Positions 44,896 to 52,506 of a DNA stretch of 64,000 bases are shown in pieces. The notes beneath the pieces were generated by a model that had not been told where the DNA came from, did no database searches, and saw only the letters and a program-made list of their open reading frames with translations. The position numbers and the translations under genes are program-made. This stretch comes from Sulfitobacter sp. M05 (lineage in GTDB: Bacteria > Pseudomonadota > Alphaproteobacteria > Rhodobacterales > Rhodobacteraceae): contig NZ_JABEDH010000001.1 of assembly GCF_029285175.1 (NCBI RefSeq), positions 930,001-994,000 on the forward strand, written 5' to 3'. Positions within the stretch are counted from its first letter, which is position 1; every line of letters starts with the position of its first letter.

Positions 44896-45048
44896 TCAAA
44901 AGGAACCGGCGTTCCCTGCCAAACGCTCAACCGCATGAATAACCCCGCGAATTTCGGCGAGACCTCTCGTGCGGTCAATCAACGGGTATCCGGGAATGCT
45001 ACACCGTCCAATATCAGCCAACAACTCATGACCATGATCGGGTAGTGT
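44896..45048 (-). pseudogene. uxuA: 3' fragment of a mannonate dehydratase gene (uxuA)
   Basis: About 48 codons on the minus strand end in a stop at 44896 and read [20 protein letters not shown] then [24 protein letters not shown]. This is the C-terminal part of mannonate dehydratase (EC 4.2.1.8), with its PDHGH metal/active-site motif and the GLAE-RG ending. Upstream on the same strand the similarity stops abruptly at about 45048; the frame continues but as unrelated sequence. The gene has therefore lost some 350 codons. The breakpoint borders the Panacea module's promoter. Confidence 0.7.
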
Positions 45049-45141
45049 CTCAGTTTGAAAATAGGGTGGTATTGTAATAATCCGTTTACCGCTTACTGTC
45101 AGGATGCAACAGCAGATCGCCTTGAACGTCTCACATCTGAC

Positions 45142-45181
45142 ACACATATTGTGTACCGCATGGGGAAAACCTGTGTATAAT
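45142..45181 (+). promoter_or_regulatory. Putative autoregulated promoter of the Panacea module
   Basis: TATAAT at 45176-45181 is a perfect -10 hexamer 53 nt before the first start codon. ACACA-TAT-TGTGT (45142-45154) is a perfect 5-3-5 palindrome 22 nt upstream of it, where a repressor or antitoxin operator would be expected. No good -35 at standard spacing was found. Confidence 0.45.
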
Positions 45182-45233
45182 GCGTCTCAAGGCGCGAAAA
45201 CAGTGCCAAACGGTGGTGAGAGGAACGTAACCA

Positions 45234-45452
45234 ATGCCAATAGGACCGCAGGGGCAGAGACGCCCAGCGGACACAATCGGCAATGCAGTACATATTGCAC
45301 GGAATGCGACCGGAGAAATCGAAGAGACAACACTGAAGCAACCGGCCAAGCGCAACAGCGGTTTGGCGGGGGAGAAAGCGCGCGTGGCGAACACCACGCC
45401 AGAGGACCGCAAAGCGATTGCCCAAAAGGCCGCAGCGGCGCGGTGGGGCTGA
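45234..45452 (+). CDS. Small basic protein preceding the Panacea gene
   Basis: A 72-residue hypothetical protein. GAGAGGA stands about 9 nt before ATG 45234. It opens MPIGPQGQRRPADTIGNAVH, has a mid-section rich in charged residues and ends in EDRKAIAQKAAAARWG, a helical C-terminus seen in small mobile-element proteins as far as I recall. Its stop overlaps the next start by one base (TGATG 45450-45454), so expression is coupled to the Panacea gene. It could be the toxin, a second regulator or an accessory factor; sequence alone does not decide. Confidence 0.65.
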   Translation: MPIGPQGQRRPADTIGNAVHIARNATGEIEETTLKQPAKRNSGLAGEKARVANTTPEDRKAIAQKAAAARWG

Positions 45453-45934
45453 TGTATCCTGTACTCACCATAGCTGATGAAATTCTGAAATCTGCAAAAA
45501 TGCAGGGCCGGTCATTGACGCCTATGCAGTTGATGAAACTTGTTTACATCGCGCATGGCTGGTCGCTGGCAGTGCTTAATCGTGACATTTTCTCAGACCG
45601 GACTGAGGCGTGGAAGTATGGGCCTATTATCCCGAGCCTTTACCAAGCAACCAAGCAGTTTGGACGAAGCCCAATCGGACTTGATTTGATTGATGAAAAT
45701 ACGCCTTCTGGCGTTGATGGCGAAGTTGGTAGCTTCTTGGAGGATGTTGTAGCGAAGTACGGACATCTGTCAGGGATTCAACTCTCTAACTTAACGCACC
45801 TGCCGGGCACTCCTTGGCATCAGGTATATGAGCCGAATGTGTCAAACAAAGAGATTTCTGATCATTTGATCAGACAGCATTACGTGGCGAAACTTAATGA
45901 GTTCAGACAAAACAGTACCGCCGCCTCCGGTTAA
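45452..45934 (+). CDS. Panacea domain (DUF4065/SocA-like) antitoxin-type protein
   Basis: A 160-residue protein with the Panacea/DUF4065 pattern: SLTPMQLMKLVYIAHGWSLA (about residues 17-36), then AWKYGPIIPSLYQATKQFG. These domains neutralise many unrelated toxins in PanAT systems, and the related SocA of Caulobacter is an antitoxin and proteolytic adaptor. ATG 45452 overlaps the upstream stop. The 3' end overlaps the following small membrane-protein frame by 38 nt. Base composition is more A/T-rich than the flanking core genes, consistent with horizontal transfer. Confidence 0.78.
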   Translation: MYPVLTIADEILKSAKMQGRSLTPMQLMKLVYIAHGWSLAVLNRDIFSDRTEAWKYGPIIPSLYQATKQFGRSPIGLDLIDENTPSGVDGEVGSFLEDVVAKYGHLSGIQLSNLTHLPGTPWHQVYEPNVSNKEISDHLIRQHYVAKLNEFRQNSTAASG

Positions 45935-46250
45935 TCCCCCAGCCTGGTTCGGTGACTTTAAGGCGAAGGCCGAAGAGGCTAATTGGGACAAGGAAGGTAA
46001 GCTGAGGGGGCAAGAATAGAAGAACCATCTTCTATGGTTAAAGGCATATGGGTGGGTGGTAATGACATTCCTTGTTTTCTTTGCGATTTTGTTTATCGGG
46101 TCCCTAGGTTCTTGGGCGGCACACTACCTTCTCCCGGTCAAATATCACTGGCTAACTGTAGATCAGCTATCCAAAATTCAGTCGATACTGTTTAGCGGCA
46201 GTATCGGCGGCGTGGTGTCGTTGATAGCACAGAAGCAAATTTCAAAATAA
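45897..46250 (+). pseudogene. Small membrane protein gene interrupted by an in-frame amber codon
   Basis: The frame from ATG 45897 reads 40 residues (MSSDKTVPPPPVNPPAWFGD to KLRGQE), meets TAG at 46017-46019, and continues in the same frame without another stop to 46250. The rest reads KNHLLWLKAYGWVVMTFLVF, one or two hydrophobic helices, SWAAHYLLPVKYHWL and GGVVSLIAQKQISK. Both halves look like one protein of 117 residues with a soluble front and a membrane rear. A reinitiation start exists at ATG 46062 with GGTGGGTGGT just before it. In PanAT-type modules such a membrane protein could be the toxin; whether the stop inactivates it, or is read through, cannot be told. Confidence 0.6.
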
Positions 46251-46294
46251 CATTTTTGCTTACTAAATGGTGCCTGAATACCTGTATTCTAGGT

Positions 46295-46698
46295 ATTAAC
46301 AAACTTAACATCAAAACCCGCGCAATGATCCTAAACATGATGGTTGAGGGCAACTCCATGCGCTCAATCAGCCGCGTTGCGGGTGTGTCGATCAACACGG
46401 TTACCAAGCTGCTTGTTGAGGCGGGTGAAGCCTGCGCCAAGTATCACAACAACGCCGTGCGCGACGTCAAAACTACCCGCGTTGAGTGCGGTGATATCTG
46501 GTCATTCGGCTATGCCAAGGACAAAAACGTAGAAGGCGCTAAGCCTTCCCCTGACGGCACAGGTGACGTGTGGACGTGGACTGCAATCGACGCAGATAGC
46601 AAGATGATCCTGTCCTATGAAGTCGGTGACCGCTCAGGTGATACTGCTTACGAATTCATGGTTGATCTGGCGTCGCGCCTGTCAAACCGCGTTCAGCT
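46295..46698 (+). pseudogene. Truncated IS1-family transposase
   Basis: About 135 codons match the N-terminal two thirds of an IS1-type transposase as found in alphaproteobacteria. INKLNIKTRAMILNMMVEGN and SMRSISRVAGVSINTVTKLL form the HTH, then DIWSFGYAKDKNVEGAK and GDVWTWTAIDADSKMILSYE with the first catalytic Asp. Where ATG would be expected (MNKL) the codon is ATT (46295-46297), and similarity ends near VQL at 46698, so the second half of the catalytic domain is gone. The element is dead. An inverted repeat AATACCT-N7-AGGTATT (46277-46297) overlaps the lost start. Confidence 0.75.
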
Positions 46699-46719
46699 TC
46701 GCGCACAAACTCCTGATCC

Positions 46720-47236
46720 CGAGCGTTCAGTTTGTCAAAAGCCATTTTCGACATCGTGAGAACTTCTGGAACAATCAGGTGTTGATCTCTGGTGGATTGC
46801 CGGCGCTGGAAGTAACCTTGCGAACGCCGGCAGCACTTGAAACCATTCAGGAAATGGCCAAAATTCCGGGCGGTTACGTCGGAGCTGGTACAGTACTGAC
46901 TCCGGCGGATGCCGAAGCCGCAAAAAAGGCCGGTGCTACTTTTGGCGTTTCACCAGGAGCAACGCCCCGCTTGCTGGATGCCTGCGAAGCGAATGAGCTA
47001 ACCCTTTTGCCAGGAGCCGCAACCGCGACAGAAGCCATGGCACTTTTGGAACGTGGCGACACTGTCCAAAAGTTTTTTCCAGCCGAAGCCAGTGGCGGGG
47101 CGAACGCGTTGAAAGCGCTTGGTGCCCCAATGCCCCAGATCACCTTCTGCCAACCGGCGGAATAAGTCTGAAAAACGCCTTAGACTACCTAAAGCTCCCC
47201 AATGTCTCCTGCGTTGGGGAGGGTTGGGTTGCGCCA
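46720..47236 (+). pseudogene. eda: Disrupted KDPG/KHG aldolase gene (eda)
   Basis: The remains of 2-dehydro-3-deoxyphosphogluconate aldolase (EC 4.1.2.14) in three frames. SKAIFDIVRTSGTI (46735-46776) looks like the N-terminus. LISGGLPALEVTLRTPAALE (from 46782) through VSPGATPRLLDACE and KFFPAEASGGANALKALG is the core in another frame. After TFC near 47150 one base is missing: shifting the frame restores TGGISLKNALDYLKLPNVSC ending VAP at 47236. About 17 codons are also lost between the first two pieces. The schiff-base Lys lies in KFFPAEA, but the protein cannot be made whole. Confidence 0.72.
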
Positions 47237-47307
47237 ATACATTTGCCGCGCTTTGCGTTCTCGCAATATTGGCAACACGAAAAACCTCTGGTTAAAGACC
47301 AGACGAT

Positions 47308-48351
47308 TCAGGCGAACATTTCGCGCAGATTTACACTGCTTTCCTTGCCGATCTGATCCTTGTGATCGCTCAGAAACCGCTCTGCCGCCGCGTATCCCGC
47401 CTGTTTCAGTTCGGCAATCACCGCCGCGTTGGGCACAGATTTGGTCACCACTGATAACTGTGCCATCAGGGCATCATCCGCAATCATATGCACACGGACA
47501 CGGTGCATCCGGTCTTCGGGCAGCCTCCCTTCATCCAACAGCCGCTGGACAAAATCAATTGCTCTAAGTTCACGCAGCAGGCTGGAATTAAAACTGATTT
47601 CGTTGATCCGGTTCTGAATCTGTTTCGGCGTCACCGGCAGATCCTCCCGTTCAAGCGGGTTGATATTGATAATGACAATATCTGCGGGCAACGCGTCATC
47701 AAACAGCGGAAACAGCGCCGGGTTGCCGGTATACCCCCCATCCCAAAACGGCTCTACACGATCGGTCTGCGGGTCGTAAATCTCGACCGCCTGAAACAGA
47801 GTCGGCAAACAGGCCGAGGCCATGATTGCATCTGCGCTGATCTCGTCGCCGGAAAATACCTTTATTTTCCCGTTACGTACCCGAGTGGCACAGATATGCA
47901 AATGCGGTTCGACCTTGTTGCAAACCCGATCAAAGTCGAATTTCGCCACAATATCTTTCAGCGGGTTTCGGTAGAACGGGCCATAGCTGTAAGGTGAGGT
48001 CAGATTGCTGACCGCATCCGCCATCGCCACTGGCCAGCTGTATTCCATGGCCCGGCTCAGCGCCTCGACGCCAAAAGGGGCCATCCAAGCGGCCTGCGCC
48101 AGATCCTCAACGCCGGAAACCTGCGTCCACAACCAATCAAGATTGTCGCGCGCGCCTTGCGCCCCGTTCTTCACCCAGCCCGCCTTGAGGGCCGCCCCGT
48201 TCAGCGCCCCCGCCGAGGTGCCCGAAATTGCGCCGATCTCGATGTCGTCCTCTTGCAAGAGACGGTCCAGCACCCCCCAGGTAAATGCACCATGAGCCCC
48301 CCCGCCCTGAAGGGCGAGGTTAATCCGAAGTTTCCGCGGTGTGTTTGCCAT
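47308..48351 (-). CDS. Patatin-like phospholipase
   Basis: A 347-residue acyl hydrolase. LALQGGGAHGAFTWGVLDRL (oxyanion loop, about residues 11-30), the nucleophile elbow GTSAG near residue 44 and the catalytic Asp in FWDGGYTGNPAL define the patatin family. There is no signal peptide. It starts 6 nt after the hydroxybutyrate dehydrogenase gene, and in Rhodobacterales this pair is common, which suggests a role in storage lipid or polyhydroxybutyrate turnover; that is inference. Confidence 0.87.
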   Translation of the reverse strand: MANTPRKLRINLALQGGGAHGAFTWGVLDRLLQEDDIEIGAISGTSAGALNGAALKAGWVKNGAQGARDNLDWLWTQVSGVEDLAQAAWMAPFGVEALSRAMEYSWPVAMADAVSNLTSPYSYGPFYRNPLKDIVAKFDFDRVCNKVEPHLHICATRVRNGKIKVFSGDEISADAIMASACLPTLFQAVEIYDPQTDRVEPFWDGGYTGNPALFPLFDDALPADIVIININPLEREDLPVTPKQIQNRINEISFNSSLLRELRAIDFVQRLLDEGRLPEDRMHRVRVHMIADDALMAQLSVVTKSVPNAAVIAELKQAGYAAAERFLSDHKDQIGKESSVNLREMFA

Positions 48352-48357
48352 CCTGTC

Positions 48358-49143
48358 TTACAATGCCGTCCAACCGCCATCGACACTGATGGTGGTGCCG
48401 GTAATCTGCGCTCCTGCCTCCGAACACAGGAAGGTGGCGGTGCCGCCCAGTTGTTCAACTGTTGCGAACTCTTTGGACGGCTGACGGGTCAGCATAACAT
48501 TCTCGATGACCTCTTCGCGGGTCATGTCATATTCTTTCATGGTGTCGGGAATCTGGTTTTCTACAATCGGCGTCAACACATAGCCCGGACAGATCGCATT
48601 GCAGGTGATCGGCTCCTTGGCGGTCTCCAGCGCCGTGACCTTGGTCAATCCAACCACGCCGTGTTTCGCAGCAACATAGGCCGATTTGAACGGTGATGCG
48701 GTCAACCCGTGGGCCGAGGCCACATTGATCACCCTGCCCCAACCGAACTGGCGCATTTTGGGCAACGCCGCGGCCGTCGTGTGAAACGCCGACGACATGT
48801 TGATTGCGATGATTGCGTCCCATTTTTCTTGCGGAAATTCCGGGATCGGTGCTACGTGCTGAATGCCGGCATTGTTGATCAGAATATCGCAACGCCCGGC
48901 TTGGGTGATCAGATTACGGCACTGCTCTCCCTTAGACATGTCCGCCTGAATATAGCGGGCGGTGACACCGGTTTCATCCGCGATCTGCTGGGCCAGCGCG
49001 TGATCTTCCTCGTTGTCGGTAAAGGAGTTCAACACAACATCCGCACCGGCACGGGCCAGTTCCCATGCAATCCCCAGCCCGATGCCAGAGTTTGAACCGG
49101 TGATGACGGCGGTTTTGCCGGACAGGTCGATGGTAAAGGCCAT
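48358..49143 (-). CDS. hbdH: 3-hydroxybutyrate dehydrogenase
   Basis: A 261-residue short-chain dehydrogenase (EC 1.1.1.30). The cofactor motif TGSNSGIGLGIA (about residues 15-26), NNAGIQHVAPI and the active-site YVAAKHG with preceding Ser are in place, and the sequence is of the BdhA type (NSFTDNEEDHALAQQI; ICPGYVLTPIVENQIPDTMK). ATG 49143 follows GGGAG; the frame extends upstream but without family sequence. It oxidises 3-hydroxybutyrate from polyhydroxybutyrate breakdown to acetoacetate. Two palindromes lie in its leader. Confidence 0.9.
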   Translation of the reverse strand: MAFTIDLSGKTAVITGSNSGIGLGIAWELARAGADVVLNSFTDNEEDHALAQQIADETGVTARYIQADMSKGEQCRNLITQAGRCDILINNAGIQHVAPIPEFPQEKWDAIIAINMSSAFHTTAAALPKMRQFGWGRVINVASAHGLTASPFKSAYVAAKHGVVGLTKVTALETAKEPITCNAICPGYVLTPIVENQIPDTMKEYDMTREEVIENVMLTRQPSKEFATVEQLGGTATFLCSEAGAQITGTTISVDGGWTAL

Positions 49144-49169
49144 GACGGAACTCCCTTTTGGATAAATGC

Positions 49170-49226
49170 TGCAATTGCACAATGGCCTGCAATCCGACAG
49201 AAGGAAACGCACAATCGCGATTGTGC
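49170..49226 (-). promoter_or_regulatory. Palindromic operator candidates upstream of hbdH
   Basis: GCACAATCGCGATTGTGC (49209-49226) is a perfect 18-bp palindrome, and TGCAATTGCA (49170-49179) a perfect 10-bp one, 66 and 27 nt upstream of the hbdH ATG. TGC-rich symmetrical sites are bound by PhaR, the polyhydroxybutyrate-sensing repressor of Rhodobacterales, but the spacing here (TGC-N4-GCA) differs from the site I remember, so the regulator is uncertain. Confidence 0.5.
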
Positions 49227-49248
49227 CGGTCTGTACTGACGAAACGTC

Positions 49249-49325
49249 AAAAAAAAACGCCAGCACGAAGCTGGCGTTAAGTTATTGAGGCAGGTTTCAT
49301 ACAGGCAAGAAACCTATCGAGCAGT
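49249..49325 (-). ncRNA. Candidate small RNA or attenuated hbdH leader
   Basis: On the minus strand a promoter TTGGCG (plus coordinates 49355-49360), 17 nt spacer, TATAAA (49332-49337) predicts a start near 49325. Downstream AGGTTTC (49309-49315) pairs with GAAACCT (49292-49298) around a 10-nt loop. Then AACGCCAGC/GCTGGCGTT (49256-49278, 5-nt loop) is followed by a run of eight or nine U, an excellent intrinsic terminator. The predicted product is about 77 nt with no reading frame. No minus-strand gene lies upstream, so the terminator needs its own transcript: either an independent sRNA or a leader that ends 106 nt before hbdH. Confidence 0.5.
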
Positions 49326-49439
49326 GACCCCTTTATACGAGATCAACGGCTATGCGCCAAGTATAAAGTTTGAACTGGACGCAGAGCGGGATTAACCATA
49401 GGCCCAACAAAACAAGGGCTATGCGGGATTGTTGCCAAA

Positions 49440-51254
49440 ATGGAGATCAATATTTTCCAAAAACTGCGGGGCATTGCGGCGGTTTCTTCGCTGATTCTTT
49501 GGGCTGGGAATGCCTGTGCAGAATCGGTTCACGGGCTTGCTATGTATGGTGATCCGGCCTTGCCGGCGGATTTTACCGCCCTGCCCTATGCCAATCCCGA
49601 CGCCCCCAAAGGCGGTAAGATCACATTGGGTAATACCGGCGGTTTCGACAGCCTCAATCCATTCGTGCGCAAGGGCAATGTGCCCTGGCAGTTGCGCCAA
49701 TTCACACACGAAAGCCTGATGGGCCGCTCGCAGAACGAACCCTTCACCCTTTACGGTTTACTGGCCGAATCTCTGGACGTACCCGAATCGCGGGAATGGG
49801 TGGAATTCACCCTGCGCCCGGAAGCAGCATTTTCCGATGGCACCCCCGTTACGGTCGACGACGTCATCTTTTCCTACAAACTGCTGGGGACCGAAGGCCA
49901 TCCGCGCTATCACGGGCTATATCGCCAGATCGAAAGCATTGAGGCCACCGGCCCGCGATCTGTCCGCTTTACCTTCAAGGGAGATAACCGCGAATTGGCC
50001 TTGCTGGCGGGGATGCGGCCAATCCTGTCCAAGGCGCAATGGCAGGGCCGTGACTTTGCCAATGCGTCGCTTGCCGATATCCCGCTGGGGACAGGCCCTT
50101 ATGTGGTGTCCGATTACGATGCGGGCCGGCAGGTGACCCTGACGCGCAATCCTGAGTATTGGGGCGCTGATGTGCCGTTCCGCAAAGGCACGCATAACTT
50201 CGACCAGATTAAGATCGACTTTTACGGCGATGCCAATGTCTTGCAAGAAGCCTTTAAGGCCGGCGAGATATCTGCCGTGCGCGAATTCAACGCCGAAACA
50301 TGGGCAACACAATACGACTTTCCGGCGATCACCCGCGGCGAGGTGATCAAATCCAGCTTTCCGCATCAAAAACCCTCGGGCATGACAGGTTTTGTAATGA
50401 ACACCCGCCGTGCGCCATTTGACGACTGGCGGGTGCGGGATGCCTTGATTCAGGCATTCAATTTTGAATTTATCAATGAAACCCTGACCGGCGGGGCCCT
50501 GCCGCGCATTTCATCTTATTTCTCCGGCTCTGTTCTGGCGATGCGGGCAGGTCCCGCACCGGAAGATGTTGCCGCCCTGCTTGATCCGTTCCGCGAAACC
50601 CTGCCACAGGGCACGCTTGAGGGGTACAGCCTGCCGGTATCAGATGGGTCTGCCCGCAACCGCGCCGGCATACGCGCGGCGATGAAACAGCTGCAAGCGG
50701 CGGGCTACTCCGCAGAGGGCGGCACCATGCACGGGCCCGATGGCCGCCCGCTGGAGTTTGAAATTCTGTTGTCCAAAGGCAATGCAGAACACGCCAAAAT
50801 CGCCGGACTGTATGTGCAGGCCCTGACCCGTCTGGGCATCAAGGCGGTGATCGAAACCGTGGATGCCGCACAGCTGACCCAACGCACCAATGCCTTTGAT
50901 TTCGACATGGCCCATTTCCGCCGCGCTCTGTCCCTGTCACCGGGCACCGAACAGCGGTTCTATTGGGGATCGCTTGCCGCCACGCAGGAAGGGTCACGCA
51001 ACCTGATGGGGGTACAGGATCCGGCGGTGGATGCAATGATTGACGCGATGCTGGCGGCGAAAACCGCCAAAGGGTTCACCGATGCCACCCGCGCCCTTGA
51101 CCGGGTGCTGACGGCGGGACGTTATGTGATCCCGTTCTGGCAATTTGATGCCGGGCTGATCGCCCACCGCGCCGAAATGAAATACCCGAAAGTGATCCCG
51201 ATCTACGGCGATGGTCCCAACTATATGCCCGAGGTCTGGTGGTGGCAGGATTGA
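49440..51254 (+). CDS. Extracellular solute-binding protein family 5 (peptide type, YejA-like)
   Basis: A 604-residue periplasmic binding protein (SBP_bac_5). A signal peptide ends near ACA (residues about 12-26, with GIAAVSSLILWAGNACAES). Family pieces are PYANPDAPKGGKITLGN, FDSLNPFV, LAESLDVPES and GTGPYVVSDYDAGRQVTLTR. The YejA-type beginning GLAMYGDPALPADF suggests oligopeptide or microcin C-like substrates. No permease or ATPase gene is adjacent, so it is an orphan in this window and must use components encoded elsewhere. Confidence 0.85.
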   Translation: MEINIFQKLRGIAAVSSLILWAGNACAESVHGLAMYGDPALPADFTALPYANPDAPKGGKITLGNTGGFDSLNPFVRKGNVPWQLRQFTHESLMGRSQNEPFTLYGLLAESLDVPESREWVEFTLRPEAAFSDGTPVTVDDVIFSYKLLGTEGHPRYHGLYRQIESIEATGPRSVRFTFKGDNRELALLAGMRPILSKAQWQGRDFANASLADIPLGTGPYVVSDYDAGRQVTLTRNPEYWGADVPFRKGTHNFDQIKIDFYGDANVLQEAFKAGEISAVREFNAETWATQYDFPAITRGEVIKSSFPHQKPSGMTGFVMNTRRAPFDDWRVRDALIQAFNFEFINETLTGGALPRISSYFSGSVLAMRAGPAPEDVAALLDPFRETLPQGTLEGYSLPVSDGSARNRAGIRAAMKQLQAAGYSAEGGTMHGPDGRPLEFEILLSKGNAEHAKIAGLYVQALTRLGIKAVIETVDAAQLTQRTNAFDFDMAHFRRALSLSPGTEQRFYWGSLAATQEGSRNLMGVQDPAVDAMIDAMLAAKTAKGFTDATRALDRVLTAGRYVIPFWQFDAGLIAHRAEMKYPKVIPIYGDGPNYMPEVWWWQD

Positions 51255-51303
51255 TCTCCCGACCGTCACAAATCTGTAACATCACAAGCGTAGACGCAGC
51301 CCC

Positions 51304-51780
51304 ATGAACATACTTGTCCTTTGTACCGGTAACTCGGCCCGCTCGATCCTTCTTGAATCCGCCTTAAACCGTCTGGGGTCGGGGCGTGTCACCGCGTTTT
51401 CTGCCGGCAGCCAGCCTGCGGGCCGTGTGAACCCGCACGCGCTGACCCTGTTGGCCGCAAAGGGTCACGACACTGCCGGCTTGCGATCAAAAAGCTGGGA
51501 TGAATTCGGCCATGAGGACGCCCCACATATGGATTTGGTGATCACCGTTTGCGGATCTGCTGCGGCTGAAACCTGCCCGATGTGGCCCGGTGCGCCATTG
51601 CGAGCCCACTGGGGCGTCGAAGACCCCGCTGCCGTGCCCGACGCTGATGCACCTGCCGCCTTTGCCGAGGCGGATGCCATCCTGACCGCCCGCGCACAGG
51701 CCTTCCTTGGCGAACCGGTCGAAACACTAGAGGCCGACGCCCTACGTGCCCACCTACAAACCTGCGCGGCGGTAACATGA
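51304..51780 (+). CDS. arsC: Arsenate reductase, low-molecular-weight phosphatase type
   Basis: A 158-residue ArsC that reduces arsenate to arsenite. The P-loop CTGNSARS (Cys7 to Ser14) contains the nucleophilic Cys and binding Arg; VCGSAAAETCPMWPG near residue 80 supplies the two further redox cysteines. WPGAPLRAHWGVEDPAA is a family block. The stop overlaps the aquaporin start (ATGA 51777-51780). No ArsR-type regulator is adjacent. Confidence 0.9.
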   Translation: MNILVLCTGNSARSILLESALNRLGSGRVTAFSAGSQPAGRVNPHALTLLAAKGHDTAGLRSKSWDEFGHEDAPHMDLVITVCGSAAAETCPMWPGAPLRAHWGVEDPAAVPDADAPAAFAEADAILTARAQAFLGEPVETLEADALRAHLQTCAAVT

Positions 51781-52427
51781 GCCGCCCCCTGTTTGCCGAA
51801 GCGCTTGGAACCGCGCTCTTGCTGATCTCGGTCATCGGCTCGGGCATTATGGGTGTGAACCTTGCGGGCGGAAACACCGCAATCGCCTTGCTGGCCAATG
51901 CCATTGCAACCGGCTGTATGCTCTATGCCATTATCACTGTATTGGGCCCGATCTCAGGGGCGCATTTCAATCCCGCGGTAACTCTGGCCTTTGTGCTGCG
52001 CCGGGAGTTTCCAGTGATGCAAGCCCCCGGATATGTTCTTGCGCAATGTATCGGTGGGGTGCTGGGGGTCTGGGCGACACATCTGATGTTTGATCTTCCG
52101 GTGCTGCAAACCTCGCTGACACAGCACCGCACCGGCGGCGCGCAATGGTTCTCGGAAGGCATCGCAACCTTTGGGCTGCTGTTTGTCATCTTTGGCGGCT
52201 TGAAAGCCCGCGCTGAAGCTGTGCCCACTTTGGTGGCGCTCTACATCACCGGTGCCTACTGGTTCACGTCTTCGACCAGCTTTGCCAATCCGGCGGTGAC
52301 CTTGGCGCGCGGGTTTTCGGATACCTTCGCCGGCATCAGCCCAACGCATATCCCGATGTTCATTCTGGTTCAGCTGGTTGCGGTTGTCATCGCCCACCCG
52401 CTGCTAAAAGCCCTGTTCAAAGACTAG
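51777..52427 (+). CDS. aqpS: Aquaporin/aquaglyceroporin, AqpS-like arsenite channel
   Basis: A 216-residue MIP-family channel with six helices and both NPA boxes: HFNPAVTLAF (about residue 62) and FANPAVTLARGF (about 173). ATGA coupling to arsC mirrors the Sinorhizobium meliloti ars operon, in which AqpS replaces a pump and lets arsenite flow out of the cell. The function here is inferred from that arrangement. Confidence 0.85.
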   Translation: MSRPLFAEALGTALLLISVIGSGIMGVNLAGGNTAIALLANAIATGCMLYAIITVLGPISGAHFNPAVTLAFVLRREFPVMQAPGYVLAQCIGGVLGVWATHLMFDLPVLQTSLTQHRTGGAQWFSEGIATFGLLFVIFGGLKARAEAVPTLVALYITGAYWFTSSTSFANPAVTLARGFSDTFAGISPTHIPMFILVQLVAVVIAHPLLKALFKD

Positions 52428-52462
52428 GGCCTGTGGAAGTCGGTCGCCACTAAAGCAAGATC

Positions 52463-52497
52463 CCCGTCCTGTCCCAACGTATGGGCACAAGGACGGG
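52463..52497. terminator. Hairpin between convergent aqpS and the regulator gene
   Basis: CCCGTCC (52463-52469) pairs with GGACGGG (52491-52497), with an interrupted inner stem (TGTCCC against GGGCACA). No T-run follows, so it would act as a weak or factor-assisted bidirectional terminator. Confidence 0.45.
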
Positions 52498-52506
52498 CCA
52501 AGACGC

